DNA of 64,000 bases from an uncultured Erysipelotrichaceae bacterium (GTDB lineage Bacteria; Bacillota_I; Bacilli_A; Erysipelotrichales; Erysipelotrichaceae): contig OMXA01000007.1 of NCBI GenBank assembly GCA_900314905.1, positions 27,208-91,207 of the forward strand, given 5' to 3'. The translations under genes and the position numbers were made by a program. Numbering within the stretch: the stretch's first letter is position 1; every line of letters starts with the position of its first letter. A model generated the notes under the pieces. It was given only the letters and a program-made list of their open reading frames with translations, had not been told where the DNA came from and searched no databases. Shown here piece by piece: positions 17,822-26,915 of the stretch.

Positions 17822-19178
17822 TGTGCTGTTTCGCTGCATCCTCAATATGTCTATTACTGCTTCATTGACGATTGCTGTGGTGATTGGCGCAAGAGCTCTG
17901 CTCAGAAAATCACGCCGGGTCTGGTCGGTTTTCCTCTGGGTTCCGGTATTATTCCGGCTGCTCTGTCCGTTTTCCTGGAAGAGCCCGGTTTCTGCGGTTG
18001 CTTTCACGCCTGCAGAAACCATGACGCTTCCCTCCGGGAGCGGGAATACTTCGATGGTCAACTATGTAGATCTTCCGGAGTCTGCGGTTTCTTCCCAGGG
18101 AATCTCCTTTTTCCGGATTGTCAGCATCATCTGGATCGTCGGGGTAGTATTGCTGCTTTGTTATTCGATTCTTTCTGAAGTGAAACTGGTGAGCAGACTG
18201 CCGCCTGCAGATCAGGAGAATGTCGTGGAAGATCTGACAATTTCTTCTCCTTTCCTGCATGGCATCCTCAAGCCGGTGATTTATATTCCTTCCGGGCTTA
18301 CGGAAGAAGAGAAGGGAACCATCCTTCTGCATGAGCGCTGTCATATCCGGAATCTGGATCCATTGTTTAAACTTCTCTTCTGGCTGGCAGTGATTCTGCA
18401 CTGGTTCAATCCGATGGTATGGATCGCTTTCCGGCTGATGAGCGAAGATCTGGAGAGCCGCTGCGATGAGTATGTTCTTTCGCATAGTACTGTTACGCCG
18501 CCGGCTTATGCAGAGCTTCTGCTTCGCTTTGCGGCTGGAAATGAAACATCTGCAGGCCAGGGAAGAACTTCCTTCTCCATGGAAGATTCAAAGAACAGAA
18601 TTATTCATGTTCTGAAGTATGAACACCGTTCTGAAAAATGGATTGCAGTTTCCGCCGCATTGATCGTGGTGCTCTGCACTGCGGCATGTGCTTCTAATCC
18701 TGCTGCTTCAGTTCCTGCCGGGACTGCAGATATGTCTGCATATCGGGAAATCGGGGCCAGAAGAAATCAGTTCAATGAAGTGGATATCAACGGGCTGCTC
18801 GAGTTCTTTGAGAATCAGGAAACTGGCTTGATTTACATCGGAAGACCGGATCTGGAATATTGCCAGGGGACGGTACCGGTTCTCAATCAGGTTGCCGCAG
18901 ACCAGGGACTCACAGTTCTATATCTGGATGATAAGAAACTCATTGACCTAGCCCCGGATGATTCTTATTTCATGCAGAATTGGTATCAGCTCTGTAATGA
19001 CCTCGGGCCGGCTGGAGATCCCAGAGGCCTTATCTCCATGCCGGTGGCCGCATGGGTAGAGAATGGAGAATTGGTCCGATATGAATCGGTTGCCCCGGAT
19101 TCCTATGGAAAGAAACTGACTGCGTTGGAAAAGCAGACAGTCTATGATTCCTATCGGAATCTGATTCCGGCTTCATGA
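17811..19178 (+). CDS. M56 (BlaR1-like) membrane metallopeptidase with thioredoxin-like C-terminal domain
   Basis: A 455-residue partner of the BlaI-like repressor. Residues 1-270 are the M56 module: membrane helices and the zinc motif H174-E-R-C-H178 with W-F-N-P and C-D-E downstream. After a helix at about 277-294 ending in a lipobox-like A-A-C, there is no penicillin-binding sensor domain. Instead, residues about 320-455 resemble a thioredoxin-like fold of the bacteriocin transport accessory type (G-L-I-Y-I-G-R-P-D-L-E-Y-C). The first cysteine of the expected C-x-x-C is Leu and only C351 remains. The signal it senses is therefore unlikely to be a beta-lactam (inference). AAGGAGG precedes ATGATG at 17811. 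Confidence 0.8.
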   Translation: MMVDVLFRCILNMSITASLTIAVVIGARALLRKSRRVWSVFLWVPVLFRLLCPFSWKSPVSAVAFTPAETMTLPSGSGNTSMVNYVDLPESAVSSQGISFFRIVSIIWIVGVVLLLCYSILSEVKLVSRLPPADQENVVEDLTISSPFLHGILKPVIYIPSGLTEEEKGTILLHERCHIRNLDPLFKLLFWLAVILHWFNPMVWIAFRLMSEDLESRCDEYVLSHSTVTPPAYAELLLRFAAGNETSAGQGRTSFSMEDSKNRIIHVLKYEHRSEKWIAVSAALIVVLCTAACASNPAASVPAGTADMSAYREIGARRNQFNEVDINGLLEFFENQETGLIYIGRPDLEYCQGTVPVLNQVAADQGLTVLYLDDKKLIDLAPDDSYFMQNWYQLCNDLGPAGDPRGLISMPVAAWVENGELVRYESVAPDSYGKKLTALEKQTVYDSYRNLIPAS

Positions 19179-19269
19179 CTAAGTGGATAGAAAAATAGAA
19201 TGTTGCTAGTTTTCGGAACTGCTTACTAGGAAAATGATTTGTAAATTGTCGGTTTTGTTGGAGAAACTT

Positions 19270-19671
19270 ATGAAATAATTGTTGACAATAGTTATTTCCC
19301 TCTTTGCGTGTATTATTACTGTCACTCCGGTTAGGGCTTCGGAAAATATATCTGATGAGCCAGGAGACCCAATAGACAACAATGATTATGCTATTCGGAT
19401 GATTTCGGGGTCTACGTACTTCACGTTTATGATGCCGAACTCCCGCCCACAAGGAATGGTAGGTATTAGTGCATCTGGAACGATTACGTTGGATGCAAAT
19501 AACCAAGGAGTTTCAGCAGATATTACCATTGAATATGGGCCGAAAGAGTTTTATACGGTTTCAACTTCTCATTACATTAGTGGCTCTCAAGTAATTGTGA
19601 ACTATACAGCTACAGCAAAAGCTTGGTACTACGATCCTTACACTACAAGTGGCTCATTTGTGGTCAGTTAA
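19270..19671 (+). pseudogene. Small secreted protein gene with a stop at codon 3
   Basis: GGAGA lies seven bases before ATG-AAA-TAA; the same frame then stays open for 130 codons. Ignoring the stop, the start would be a textbook signal peptide (M-K-x-L-L-T-I-V-I-S-L-F, cleavage near V-R-A), followed by about 105 residues of beta-rich mature protein with no cysteine or known domain. Two TTG codons directly after the stop could restart translation but would remove the positively charged n-region. The rest has no other lesion, so the mutation may be recent, or start-stop reinitiation may be used. No family was recognised. A terminator follows. Confidence 0.6.
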
Positions 19672-19703
19672 TTAACCCTCTTGTGATATTATCTTTCAGC
19701 ACT

Positions 19704-19738
19704 GGTTCAGATGCAATCTTCTGTATCTGAACCTTTTT
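19704..19738 (+). terminator. Terminator after the small secreted protein gene
   Basis: A 9-bp perfect stem (19704-19712 with 19725-19733) is followed by TTTTT. Confidence 0.9.
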
Positions 19739-19759
19739 CTGTGCTGCTTTGTGCACCAA

Positions 19760-19788
19760 ATGCAGGCCTGCTTTCAGCATGTTATAAT
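19760..19788 (+). promoter_or_regulatory. Promoter of the yybS-gdpP-rplI-dnaB operon
   Basis: ATGCAG (19760-19765), a 17-base spacer and TATAAT (19783-19788) with an upstream TG, giving an extended -10. Confidence 0.7.
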
Positions 19789-19838
19789 AACAGGCAGTCC
19801 TGAAGTCTTTTTATCGTACGTTTGAGAGGTGTCTTCTT

Positions 19839-20786
19839 ATGAATCACAGTGTTCGGAAATTGACAGATGGGGCAATGATGATCGCGATCGTCGGCGTATT
19901 CCTGCTGATTGACCGCCAGCTTGGCGGGGCGCTCAGCAGTATGCTGATGTTTCTTCTGCCGCTGCCGATAGTATTCTATTCAGCTAAATATGGCATGAAG
20001 GATAGCTGGGTCGTTCTGATTGCAATGGTGCTGCTTTCCTTTATTGTCAGCACACCTGCCTCAATCTTCTATGTTGCTTCAGAGTCTCTGGTCGGTATGC
20101 TTTATGGCTCCGGCACCAAGGCGCATATGCCGATGCGACGGCTGGTGCTATTGACGATGCTTGCTGGCATCTTCATCAATATCATCGATCTGGTCGTGAT
20201 CGGGGCAATGCTCGGCTATGGCCTGGCAGAGAATGTAAAGGATCTGATGACAATGGTGGATCAGTTTTTTGCAACAGCCAATGTTGCAGTTCCCGCAACC
20301 GTAGACATGACGTCATTTGTGACGAATATCATCTTCATCGGTACAGCCTTGACTGGTGTGCTGCAGGGGCTGGTCACGCATCTGCTGAGCAGGCTTCTGC
20401 TGAAGCGGCTGCGGTTTCCGGTGGAAATGCCTAAGCCGCTTGGCTCGTATTATCCGCCGAAGTGGAGCGGGTATCTCGGGCTTGCCGGGTTCATGCTCTA
20501 TTACTATACGCTGGTGCGGCCGCTTTCATCGGCTCTGCTGCAGAATTTCTCGCAGGCGTTCGGAATGTGCGGGTATCTGTATCTGGTGGTCTATGGCTGC
20601 ATTGCGGTGGTGCTTCAGGTATCGCTGTTTCATCCGAAGGCAAAGGTGCTGGCAGGGGTCCTGACGTTCTTCTTGATTTTCTCGTTTCCGATGTTTCTGT
20701 TGATTCTCGGGTTCCTGTATATCACGACGGACTTCCATAAGCGGATGCTGGAAGGAGCTGGAGTTCATGCAAAAGAAGATGAGTGA
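19839..20786 (+). CDS. YybS-like membrane protein (DUF2232)
   Basis: A 315-residue protein with about eight membrane helices of the DUF2232/YybS family. No biochemical function is established. In Bacillus its gene precedes gdpP, rplI and dnaC, and the same order is kept here, which supports the assignment more than any single motif. GAGAGGTG precedes the ATG. It overlaps gdpP by 20 bases, implying coupling. Some relatives resemble energy-coupling S components, but no substrate can be named. Confidence 0.85.
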   Translation: MNHSVRKLTDGAMMIAIVGVFLLIDRQLGGALSSMLMFLLPLPIVFYSAKYGMKDSWVVLIAMVLLSFIVSTPASIFYVASESLVGMLYGSGTKAHMPMRRLVLLTMLAGIFINIIDLVVIGAMLGYGLAENVKDLMTMVDQFFATANVAVPATVDMTSFVTNIIFIGTALTGVLQGLVTHLLSRLLLKRLRFPVEMPKPLGSYYPPKWSGYLGLAGFMLYYYTLVRPLSSALLQNFSQAFGMCGYLYLVVYGCIAVVLQVSLFHPKAKVLAGVLTFFLIFSFPMFLLILGFLYITTDFHKRMLEGAGVHAKEDE

Positions 20787-22740
20787 TCTGAAACGGTTCC
20801 TGATCATTGTGGTAGGGATTCAGGCGGTTCTGCTGTTTGTTTTCCGAACGGGCCTGGAACAGGGCATCATGACTGCGACGCTGATCCTGATCCTGGAAGC
20901 AGTGCTGTTCTACTATCTGACGGACCGGTTTGAGGCGATGAGCGAAGAGCGCTCAACGGGAATCAGCGAAGTGCTCGGCAATGCTGCCAATGATGCATTC
21001 CTGTTTGCAGAGACCGGCATGATCATGTATGACGATGATCATGTGATCACGTGGATGAGCGAACTATTCGAAAAGCGTGGCATCAACCGGGTCGGGCGAA
21101 AAGTGCTTTCCTGGCTGCCGGAAGCGGAGACGCTGCTGGATGGAACGTCTGACCGGATCAGCGTGCAGCTGGATGATCGGGTTTATGAGATTACCCGCAA
21201 GGAAGACGAGCCGGTACTGTTCTTCAAGGATGTGACGGACCTTTCCCGTACGAAAGAATCTCTGGAAGAGGGGCGTACCGTCATCGGCATGGCTTCGCTG
21301 GACAACTATGAGGAATCCACCCAGTATGAAGATGACAGCGTGGCGACAGCAATCTCGGTTGCGGTCAGAACTCCGATCACGGAATACTGCAAGGAACATG
21401 GCATCCTGGTCAAGCGGGTCAATAACTACCGGTACTTCATGGTGCTGAACGAGAAGATCTTCAGCGACCTGGCTGCGGATCATTTCAGCGTTCTGACTTC
21501 GGTTCGCAAAGCTGCGCAGAAACAGGATGTTTCCATCACGCTCTCGCTTGCCTTTGCAAGAGGAGAAGTGTCTTATGAAGAACTGGATGATATGGTATCC
21601 AGGCTCATGGACCTTGCTCAGAGCAGAGGCGGGGACCAGGTGGCAGTGCAGAAGGTCGGCGAAGAAGTGAAATACTTCGGCGGTTCTTCTGAAGCGACGG
21701 AAAAGCGCAGCAGAGTCCGGGTGCGGGTGATGGCGCATACCTTGAGAGAACTGATTTCCCGTTCCTCCAATGTCATCATCTGCGGCCATAAGGTCATGGA
21801 TTTTGACTGCATGGGGGCGGCGATCGGAATCTCGAGAATTGCCCAGGCGCTTCATAAGCCTGCGGTCATTATTGAAAAGACCGGCGGCGTGGAGGACAAG
21901 CTGAAATCCGTTATCACGAAGAATCTGGACGAGCTGAATCAGGAAGTGAAGTTCGTCACCGAAAGCGAAGCCCTCAACCAGCTGCAGGAGAAGACGCTTG
22001 TAGTCATGGTAGATCACCATAATGTGCGGACTTCGAATGGTGCGGCTGTATTGGAGCGGGCAAAGAATGTTGCGGTCATCGATCATCATCGCCGCAGCAC
22101 GGAAATGGGCGTGAAACCGGTTCTGGTCTACATTGAAGCCGGGGCCAGCTCAGCATGCGAACTGATTACGGAACTGTTCCCGTATATTTCCAACCGGATT
22201 GAGATCAGCGAGCTGGATGCGGATATCATGCTTGCAGGCATGACGATCGATACTGGACATTTCCATGTCCGCACAGGATCCAGAACGTTCGATGCGGCTT
22301 CGAATCTGAGAAGACTTGGGGCAGATCCGCAGGAAGTCGATGAGTTTCTGAAAGATACCTATGAGGAGTTTGCAATCAAGGCAGCCGTGACCGCGGTCAG
22401 CGAGCGCTATGAACATGGAGTGATCATCACGCCATACAAAGGGAAATCGCTCAGCCGGACACTGCTTTCGCAGACAGCGGATGATCTGCTGGAAATACAG
22501 GATGTCGATGCAGTCTTTGTGATTGCAAAAGATACGGAAGGGCTCACCTGCATCAGTGCCCGTTCCAACGGGAAAGTCAATGTGCAGGTGATTATGGAAG
22601 CGATGAAGGGCGGCGGTCATATGACGGCTGCGGCAGTTCAGCGGACGAACAGTTCAGTGGACGATATGAAGAAAGAACTGATTCAGGTTCTGAATGGATA
22701 TTTCAAGGAGGCACAGGATGAAGGTAATACTGAAAAGTGA
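20767..22740 (+). CDS. gdpP: Cyclic-di-AMP phosphodiesterase GdpP
   Basis: A 657-residue membrane enzyme that hydrolyses c-di-AMP to pApA and so tunes potassium and wall homeostasis. It has two N-terminal helices (about 8-55), a PAS-like domain (about 75-150), a degenerate GGDEF domain (about 170-300), then DHH (D-F-D-C-M-G, V-D-H-H, I-D-H-H-R-R) and DHHA1 with G-G-G-H-M-T-A-A-A. All metal-binding motifs are present. AAGGAG lies eight bases before the ATG. It overlaps rplI by 23 bases. Confidence 0.96.
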   Translation: MQKKMSDLKRFLIIVVGIQAVLLFVFRTGLEQGIMTATLILILEAVLFYYLTDRFEAMSEERSTGISEVLGNAANDAFLFAETGMIMYDDDHVITWMSELFEKRGINRVGRKVLSWLPEAETLLDGTSDRISVQLDDRVYEITRKEDEPVLFFKDVTDLSRTKESLEEGRTVIGMASLDNYEESTQYEDDSVATAISVAVRTPITEYCKEHGILVKRVNNYRYFMVLNEKIFSDLAADHFSVLTSVRKAAQKQDVSITLSLAFARGEVSYEELDDMVSRLMDLAQSRGGDQVAVQKVGEEVKYFGGSSEATEKRSRVRVRVMAHTLRELISRSSNVIICGHKVMDFDCMGAAIGISRIAQALHKPAVIIEKTGGVEDKLKSVITKNLDELNQEVKFVTESEALNQLQEKTLVVMVDHHNVRTSNGAAVLERAKNVAVIDHHRRSTEMGVKPVLVYIEAGASSACELITELFPYISNRIEISELDADIMLAGMTIDTGHFHVRTGSRTFDAASNLRRLGADPQEVDEFLKDTYEEFAIKAAVTAVSERYEHGVIITPYKGKSLSRTLLSQTADDLLEIQDVDAVFVIAKDTEGLTCISARSNGKVNVQVIMEAMKGGGHMTAAAVQRTNSSVDDMKKELIQVLNGYFKEAQDEGNTEK

Positions 22741-23164
22741 TGTGAAGAAGGTTGGAAAGAAAGGCGAAATTGTCGAAGTAGCGGATGGATATGCACGCAA
22801 CTTTCTGATTGCCAGAGGGCTGGCAGTGCCCTCCACGGAAAAGAGCAGAGAGATTCTTGCAGAGCAGAAAGAACTGGAAAAAGAAGAAGATGCCAGAAAG
22901 AAGGCAGAAGCCGAAGAGCTTGCTAAGAAGCTTGAAAGCATCATGCTGGAATTCAGAGTGAATGCGAATAAGGATGGCCGGGTGTTTGGCTCTGTTTCGA
23001 CGAAGCAGATTGTCGAAGAACTTGCAAAGAAAGGGATCCGGGTTGATAAGCGCAAGATTCTGGATACGTATCCGATCAGTGCGCTCGGCGTCACGAAGGT
23101 CCGGGTGGAACTGTATAAAGGTATGATCGGCACCATCAGCTGCCAGGTTAAGGGAACGGAATAA
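22718..23164 (+). CDS. rplI: 50S ribosomal protein L9
   Basis: 148 residues in the standard L9 layout: N-terminal RNA-binding domain (M-K-V-I-L-K ... G-Y-A-R-N-F-L), a long connecting helix rich in Glu and Lys, and the C-terminal domain with G-R-V-F-G-S-V. AAGGAGG precedes the ATG at 22718, inside the end of gdpP. The gdpP-rplI-dnaB order is conserved in Bacillota. Confidence 0.97.
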   Translation: MKVILKSDVKKVGKKGEIVEVADGYARNFLIARGLAVPSTEKSREILAEQKELEKEEDARKKAEAEELAKKLESIMLEFRVNANKDGRVFGSVSTKQIVEELAKKGIRVDKRKILDTYPISALGVTKVRVELYKGMIGTISCQVKGTE

Positions 23165-23167
23165 ACT

Positions 23168-24541
23168 ATGCCGATGCGGACCATGCCATCAGCTCCTGAA
23201 GCGGAAGCGAGTCTGCTCGGAACGATGATGCTGTATGATCGCTCTGCTCGTGATGCGATCGAAGAAGGCTTGTCGGAAGAGGATTTCTACGTCGATGTGA
23301 ATCGGCGTATTTACCATGCGGCACTGAGTCTGTACCGGGAAGGAAAGCAGGTAGACCTGACCTCAGTTTCCACGCGTCTCAAGGACACCGGGGAACTGGA
23401 TACTGTAGGCGGGATTGCATATCTTGCAAATCTGACGAATGCAGCGGTTACCAGCTACAACACGAAGAGCTATGTTCAGATGATCCGGGATAAGGCACTG
23501 ACCCGCAACATGATTCTGGCTTGCCAGAAGATTGCGGAAGAAGGCCTGGAAGGCCAGACCGATGTCAATGCCTACATGGATGAAGCGGAAAAAGCGATCA
23601 CGGATGTTTCCCGCAACCGCCGCACGACGGAATTCAAGAGCACGCCGGAACTGATGACCGGAGTTCTGGATCAGATTCACCGGATGTCTGATAATCGTTC
23701 TGATGTGACCGGAATCCGGACAGGGTTCCGGGATCTGGATCATCTGACGCATGGCTTTCAGCCAGGCGATCTGATTATTCTGGCTGCACGTCCTTCTATG
23801 GGAAAGACGGCGGTGGCATTGAACCTTGCCATGAACATTGCTGCTTATCAGCCGGACCGTGCCGTTGCGATCTTCTCGCTCGAAATGAGCGCAGAATCGC
23901 TGGCAATGCGTCTGTTATCAGGAAGAAGCCGGGTTCCGGGTGACAATCTCAAGACGGGAAGACTCGATAATGATCAATGGAACCGAGTCAATGAAGGTGC
24001 TGCCAGCCTGAGAAAGAACAAGATCTATATCGATGATACTTCCGGGATCAAGACGGCAGAGATTTTCTCGAAGTGCCGGAAGCTGCAGGCTGAGCAAGGT
24101 CTGAGCATGGTGCTCATCGACTATATTCAGCTGATCACCGGTTCTTCCAATGGCCGCGGCGGTGATTTCAATCGTCAGCAGGAGGTATCGGAGATTTCAC
24201 GTCAGCTCAAAGCTCTGGCAAGAGAACTGAAAGTTCCGGTCATTGCCTTGTCGCAGCTTTCCCGCTCGGTAGAATCGCGTGAAGACAAGAAGCCTCAGCT
24301 TTCTGATCTGCGTGAATCCGGCGCTATTGAACAGGATGCCGATCTGGTGATGCTGCTGTTCCGCAAGTCGTACTATGACGAAGAAGCGAAAGCACAGGCA
24401 GAGAAGACCGGAACTGAAGAACTGGAAATCAATGTGGCCAAGCACCGTAATGGTGCTACCCGCAAGGTATTCCTGATGTTCGAACCGAATACGAATGCCT
24501 TGATGAATCTTGACCGCAGACCGGATGGGGGCGGACAGTGA
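23168..24541 (+). CDS. dnaB: Replicative DNA helicase (DnaB; DnaC in Bacillus)
   Basis: A 457-residue hexameric helicase of the replication fork. An N-terminal primase-interacting domain (about 1-115) is followed by the RecA-like domain with Walker A A-R-P-S-M-G-K-T-A and Walker B V-L-I-D-Y-I-Q-L, plus the arginine-rich S-Q-L-S-R-S-V-E region. Length is normal and no intein is present. It starts three bases after rplI; the ribosome site is weak, consistent with coupling. Its stop overlaps the next ATG. Confidence 0.96.
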   Translation: MPMRTMPSAPEAEASLLGTMMLYDRSARDAIEEGLSEEDFYVDVNRRIYHAALSLYREGKQVDLTSVSTRLKDTGELDTVGGIAYLANLTNAAVTSYNTKSYVQMIRDKALTRNMILACQKIAEEGLEGQTDVNAYMDEAEKAITDVSRNRRTTEFKSTPELMTGVLDQIHRMSDNRSDVTGIRTGFRDLDHLTHGFQPGDLIILAARPSMGKTAVALNLAMNIAAYQPDRAVAIFSLEMSAESLAMRLLSGRSRVPGDNLKTGRLDNDQWNRVNEGAASLRKNKIYIDDTSGIKTAEIFSKCRKLQAEQGLSMVLIDYIQLITGSSNGRGGDFNRQQEVSEISRQLKALARELKVPVIALSQLSRSVESREDKKPQLSDLRESGAIEQDADLVMLLFRKSYYDEEAKAQAEKTGTEELEINVAKHRNGATRKVFLMFEPNTNALMNLDRRPDGGGQ

Positions 24542-26088
24542 TGAAGCGGATTCTTCAGATTCTCGGATGTCTTGCGGCATCCATTGCGATCGTGGTTTTT
24601 CTGCCGCGCATCATGCCTTCTCCTTCCGAAGAAAATGCGGCTGTCTCTGCAGAGGAAACAAGCATTCTTCCGCAGCAGGTGGAGAGCATCAATTCTTCTC
24701 CTGCGGAAATCTATCGGATTTACAGCAGCGGAAAGCTGATCGGGGTTCTGAAGAATCGTTCGAAGCTTGATGCGCTGCTGGATTCCATCTATGCAGAGGA
24801 GTATGCAGAAGAGTTTCCGCATTCAGAAGCTGCTCTTGGAAAAGATGTCTATCTGGTCAGCGAGCAGAGCTATTTCACGTATACCGATATTGATGATGAT
24901 ATCTGCAATTATCTCCGGGAGAACAATCTCTTTACTCTGAAGGCTGCTGAAGTCGAGTTCTCTGACAGCAATGGCATTTATGCAAAAATCTATGTGGGTA
25001 ATCAGTCCATGTATGAAGCGGCGATGAATACCTATCTGTCCTACTTCATCAGTTCTTCAGATCTTGCCCTGCTCAACAGCGGGCAGACCGTCCCGGAGCT
25101 GAGAGATTACGGCAGCCGGGCAACAAGTGTGAGCATTTCCCAGACCATCACGGTCCGGGATTCATATGCGCCTGCGTCTGAGATCCTCAATACCGAAGCA
25201 GATATTCTGGAATATCTCGAATACGGAAATGATACGGAAAAGGAATATTACACGGTTCAGAAGTACGATACGGTTGCCGGTGTCGGAGCGAAGAATCATG
25301 GCCTTTCAGCTACGCAGATCATGAATATCAATCGTGACAAGATCAGAAGCACGGACCAGGTTCTCAGCGAAGGCGAGCAGCTCTGCGTTACGTATTTCAA
25401 TTCTCCGATTGATATTGTCGTGAACCAGGAATCCATGCGCAAAGAAGTAGTCTATTTTGAAACCGTCTATCAGGAAGATCCGGATCTCAAGGAAGGCGAA
25501 GTGGAAACCTCGCAGGCTGGTTCCAATGGGTCCAGAAATGCACTGTATGGCGAGAAATGGATCAATGGAGTTCTGGTTTCCGGTTCTCTGATTTCCTATG
25601 CGGATACGCTGCAGCCGGTGAATGAAGTGGTTTCGATCGGAACAATGCAGATTCCGGGAGTCGGTACCGGACAGTTCCGCTGGCCGGTGGACAATCCATC
25701 AATTACCTGCCATTGGGGCTGCTATTATGGTCATCGGGCGATTGATATCCAGAATGCCTATGATCATTACGGAAATATCTATGCCGCCGATCGCGGTGTC
25801 ATTTCTGAGAATTCCTATAACTCGATCAACGGAAACTACGTGATCATCAATCATAACAATGGCTACTATACCTACTATGGTCATATGAATGTTCCAAGTC
25901 CGCTTGCTGTCGGAACGATTGTCGACAAGGGCGATGTGATTGGGCAGATCGGCATGACCGGCGTTGCGGCGGGACCGCATACGCACTTCTTCATTTTCTC
26001 ATTGACGCAGAATGCGGACGGTACGACAACTGCAGAGCGATATGATCCGTGTTCGCTCAGCAGCTTCCCGAGCTGTGACGGCGTATGA
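24541..26088 (+). CDS. Membrane-anchored M23 peptidase with LysM and G5 domains
   Basis: A 515-residue cell wall hydrolase. An N-terminal helix (about 3-20) is followed by a non-conserved extracellular region, a LysM domain (about 237-290), a G5 domain (about 300-365) and a C-terminal M23 domain with H and D in Y-G-H-R-A-I-D-I and the pair H-x-H in G-P-H-T-H. All zinc ligands are kept. LysM and G5 both bind the wall. It occupies the place where Bacillus has walR-walK-walH-walI before walJ; the two-component genes are absent here. The start overlaps the dnaB stop as TGATG. Confidence 0.88.
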   Translation: MKRILQILGCLAASIAIVVFLPRIMPSPSEENAAVSAEETSILPQQVESINSSPAEIYRIYSSGKLIGVLKNRSKLDALLDSIYAEEYAEEFPHSEAALGKDVYLVSEQSYFTYTDIDDDICNYLRENNLFTLKAAEVEFSDSNGIYAKIYVGNQSMYEAAMNTYLSYFISSSDLALLNSGQTVPELRDYGSRATSVSISQTITVRDSYAPASEILNTEADILEYLEYGNDTEKEYYTVQKYDTVAGVGAKNHGLSATQIMNINRDKIRSTDQVLSEGEQLCVTYFNSPIDIVVNQESMRKEVVYFETVYQEDPDLKEGEVETSQAGSNGSRNALYGEKWINGVLVSGSLISYADTLQPVNEVVSIGTMQIPGVGTGQFRWPVDNPSITCHWGCYYGHRAIDIQNAYDHYGNIYAADRGVISENSYNSINGNYVIINHNNGYYTYYGHMNVPSPLAVGTIVDKGDVIGQIGMTGVAAGPHTHFFIFSLTQNADGTTTAERYDPCSLSSFPSCDGV

Positions 26089-26915
26089 TGAAGTTTGCAA
26101 TGCTGGCATCCGGCTCCAGAGGAAACTGCTTTCTGCTGCAGGATGAGAATACGTTTCTGATGATTGACTGCGGCACGACAAAGAAATATCTCTCTGAAGC
26201 GTTTTCTGCTTCTGGGTTTTCCAGAGAAGATCTGGATGCGGTGCTGATCACGCACACGCATACGGACCATATCTCATGCCTGCGAATGTTTGAGGACTAT
26301 CCGATCTATGCTGCAGCAGATCTCGGGGAGGTTCCGTATACCCGGCTTAAGCCGATGGAGAAGTTCGCCCTGGAACATCTGACAATCCTGCCGCTTCCAT
26401 TGAGCCATGATGCACAGGATACAGTCGGGTATGTCATTGAAAGCTGGCAGGAGAAGCTGGTGTATATCACGGATACCGGGTATGTGAAGGATTCCTACCT
26501 GCCGCTTCTGAAAGGAGCAGACTACATCATTCTCGAAAGCAATCATGATGTGGAGATGCTCATGCAGACGAGAAGACCGCAGTATCTGAAAATGAGAATT
26601 GCTTCAGATTCCGGCCATCTCTGCAATGAAGACTGTGCTGCAATTCTGGATCAGATCGTGACGGAGCGCACGAAGCAGATCATCCTGGCCCATATCAGCC
26701 GGGAAGCAAATACGAGAGAACGTGCCCTGGAAGTGAACAGACAGGTTCTGGAACATCATCCGAACAGAAATCCGAACCTGCTGCTCTGTGCGGCAGGACA
26801 GTATGAAGTGATCAGAGGAGGAGCATGGAAAGATGAAGAAATGGATCCTGGCAGCTGCAGCTGCATTATTGATCTGGAACATCTATCTGACCGTATCAAT
26901 CAGAAATCTATCTGA
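26085..26915 (+). CDS. walJ: WalJ/YycJ metallo-beta-lactamase fold hydrolase
   Basis: A 276-residue metal-dependent hydrolase of the YycJ group, linked in other Bacillota to the WalKR regulon and to DNA-related exonuclease activity. It has the H-x-H-x-D-H signature (T-H-T-H-T-D-H-I) and later His and Asp ligands (L-S-H-D, I-T-D-T-G). ATGATG gives starts at 26085 or 26088. The C-terminus overlaps the downstream gene by 83 bases, and the last 30 residues look non-conserved; the true family core ends near residue 245. Confidence 0.9.
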   Translation: MMKFAMLASGSRGNCFLLQDENTFLMIDCGTTKKYLSEAFSASGFSREDLDAVLITHTHTDHISCLRMFEDYPIYAAADLGEVPYTRLKPMEKFALEHLTILPLPLSHDAQDTVGYVIESWQEKLVYITDTGYVKDSYLPLLKGADYIILESNHDVEMLMQTRRPQYLKMRIASDSGHLCNEDCAAILDQIVTERTKQIILAHISREANTRERALEVNRQVLEHHPNRNPNLLLCAAGQYEVIRGGAWKDEEMDPGSCSCIIDLEHLSDRINQKSI

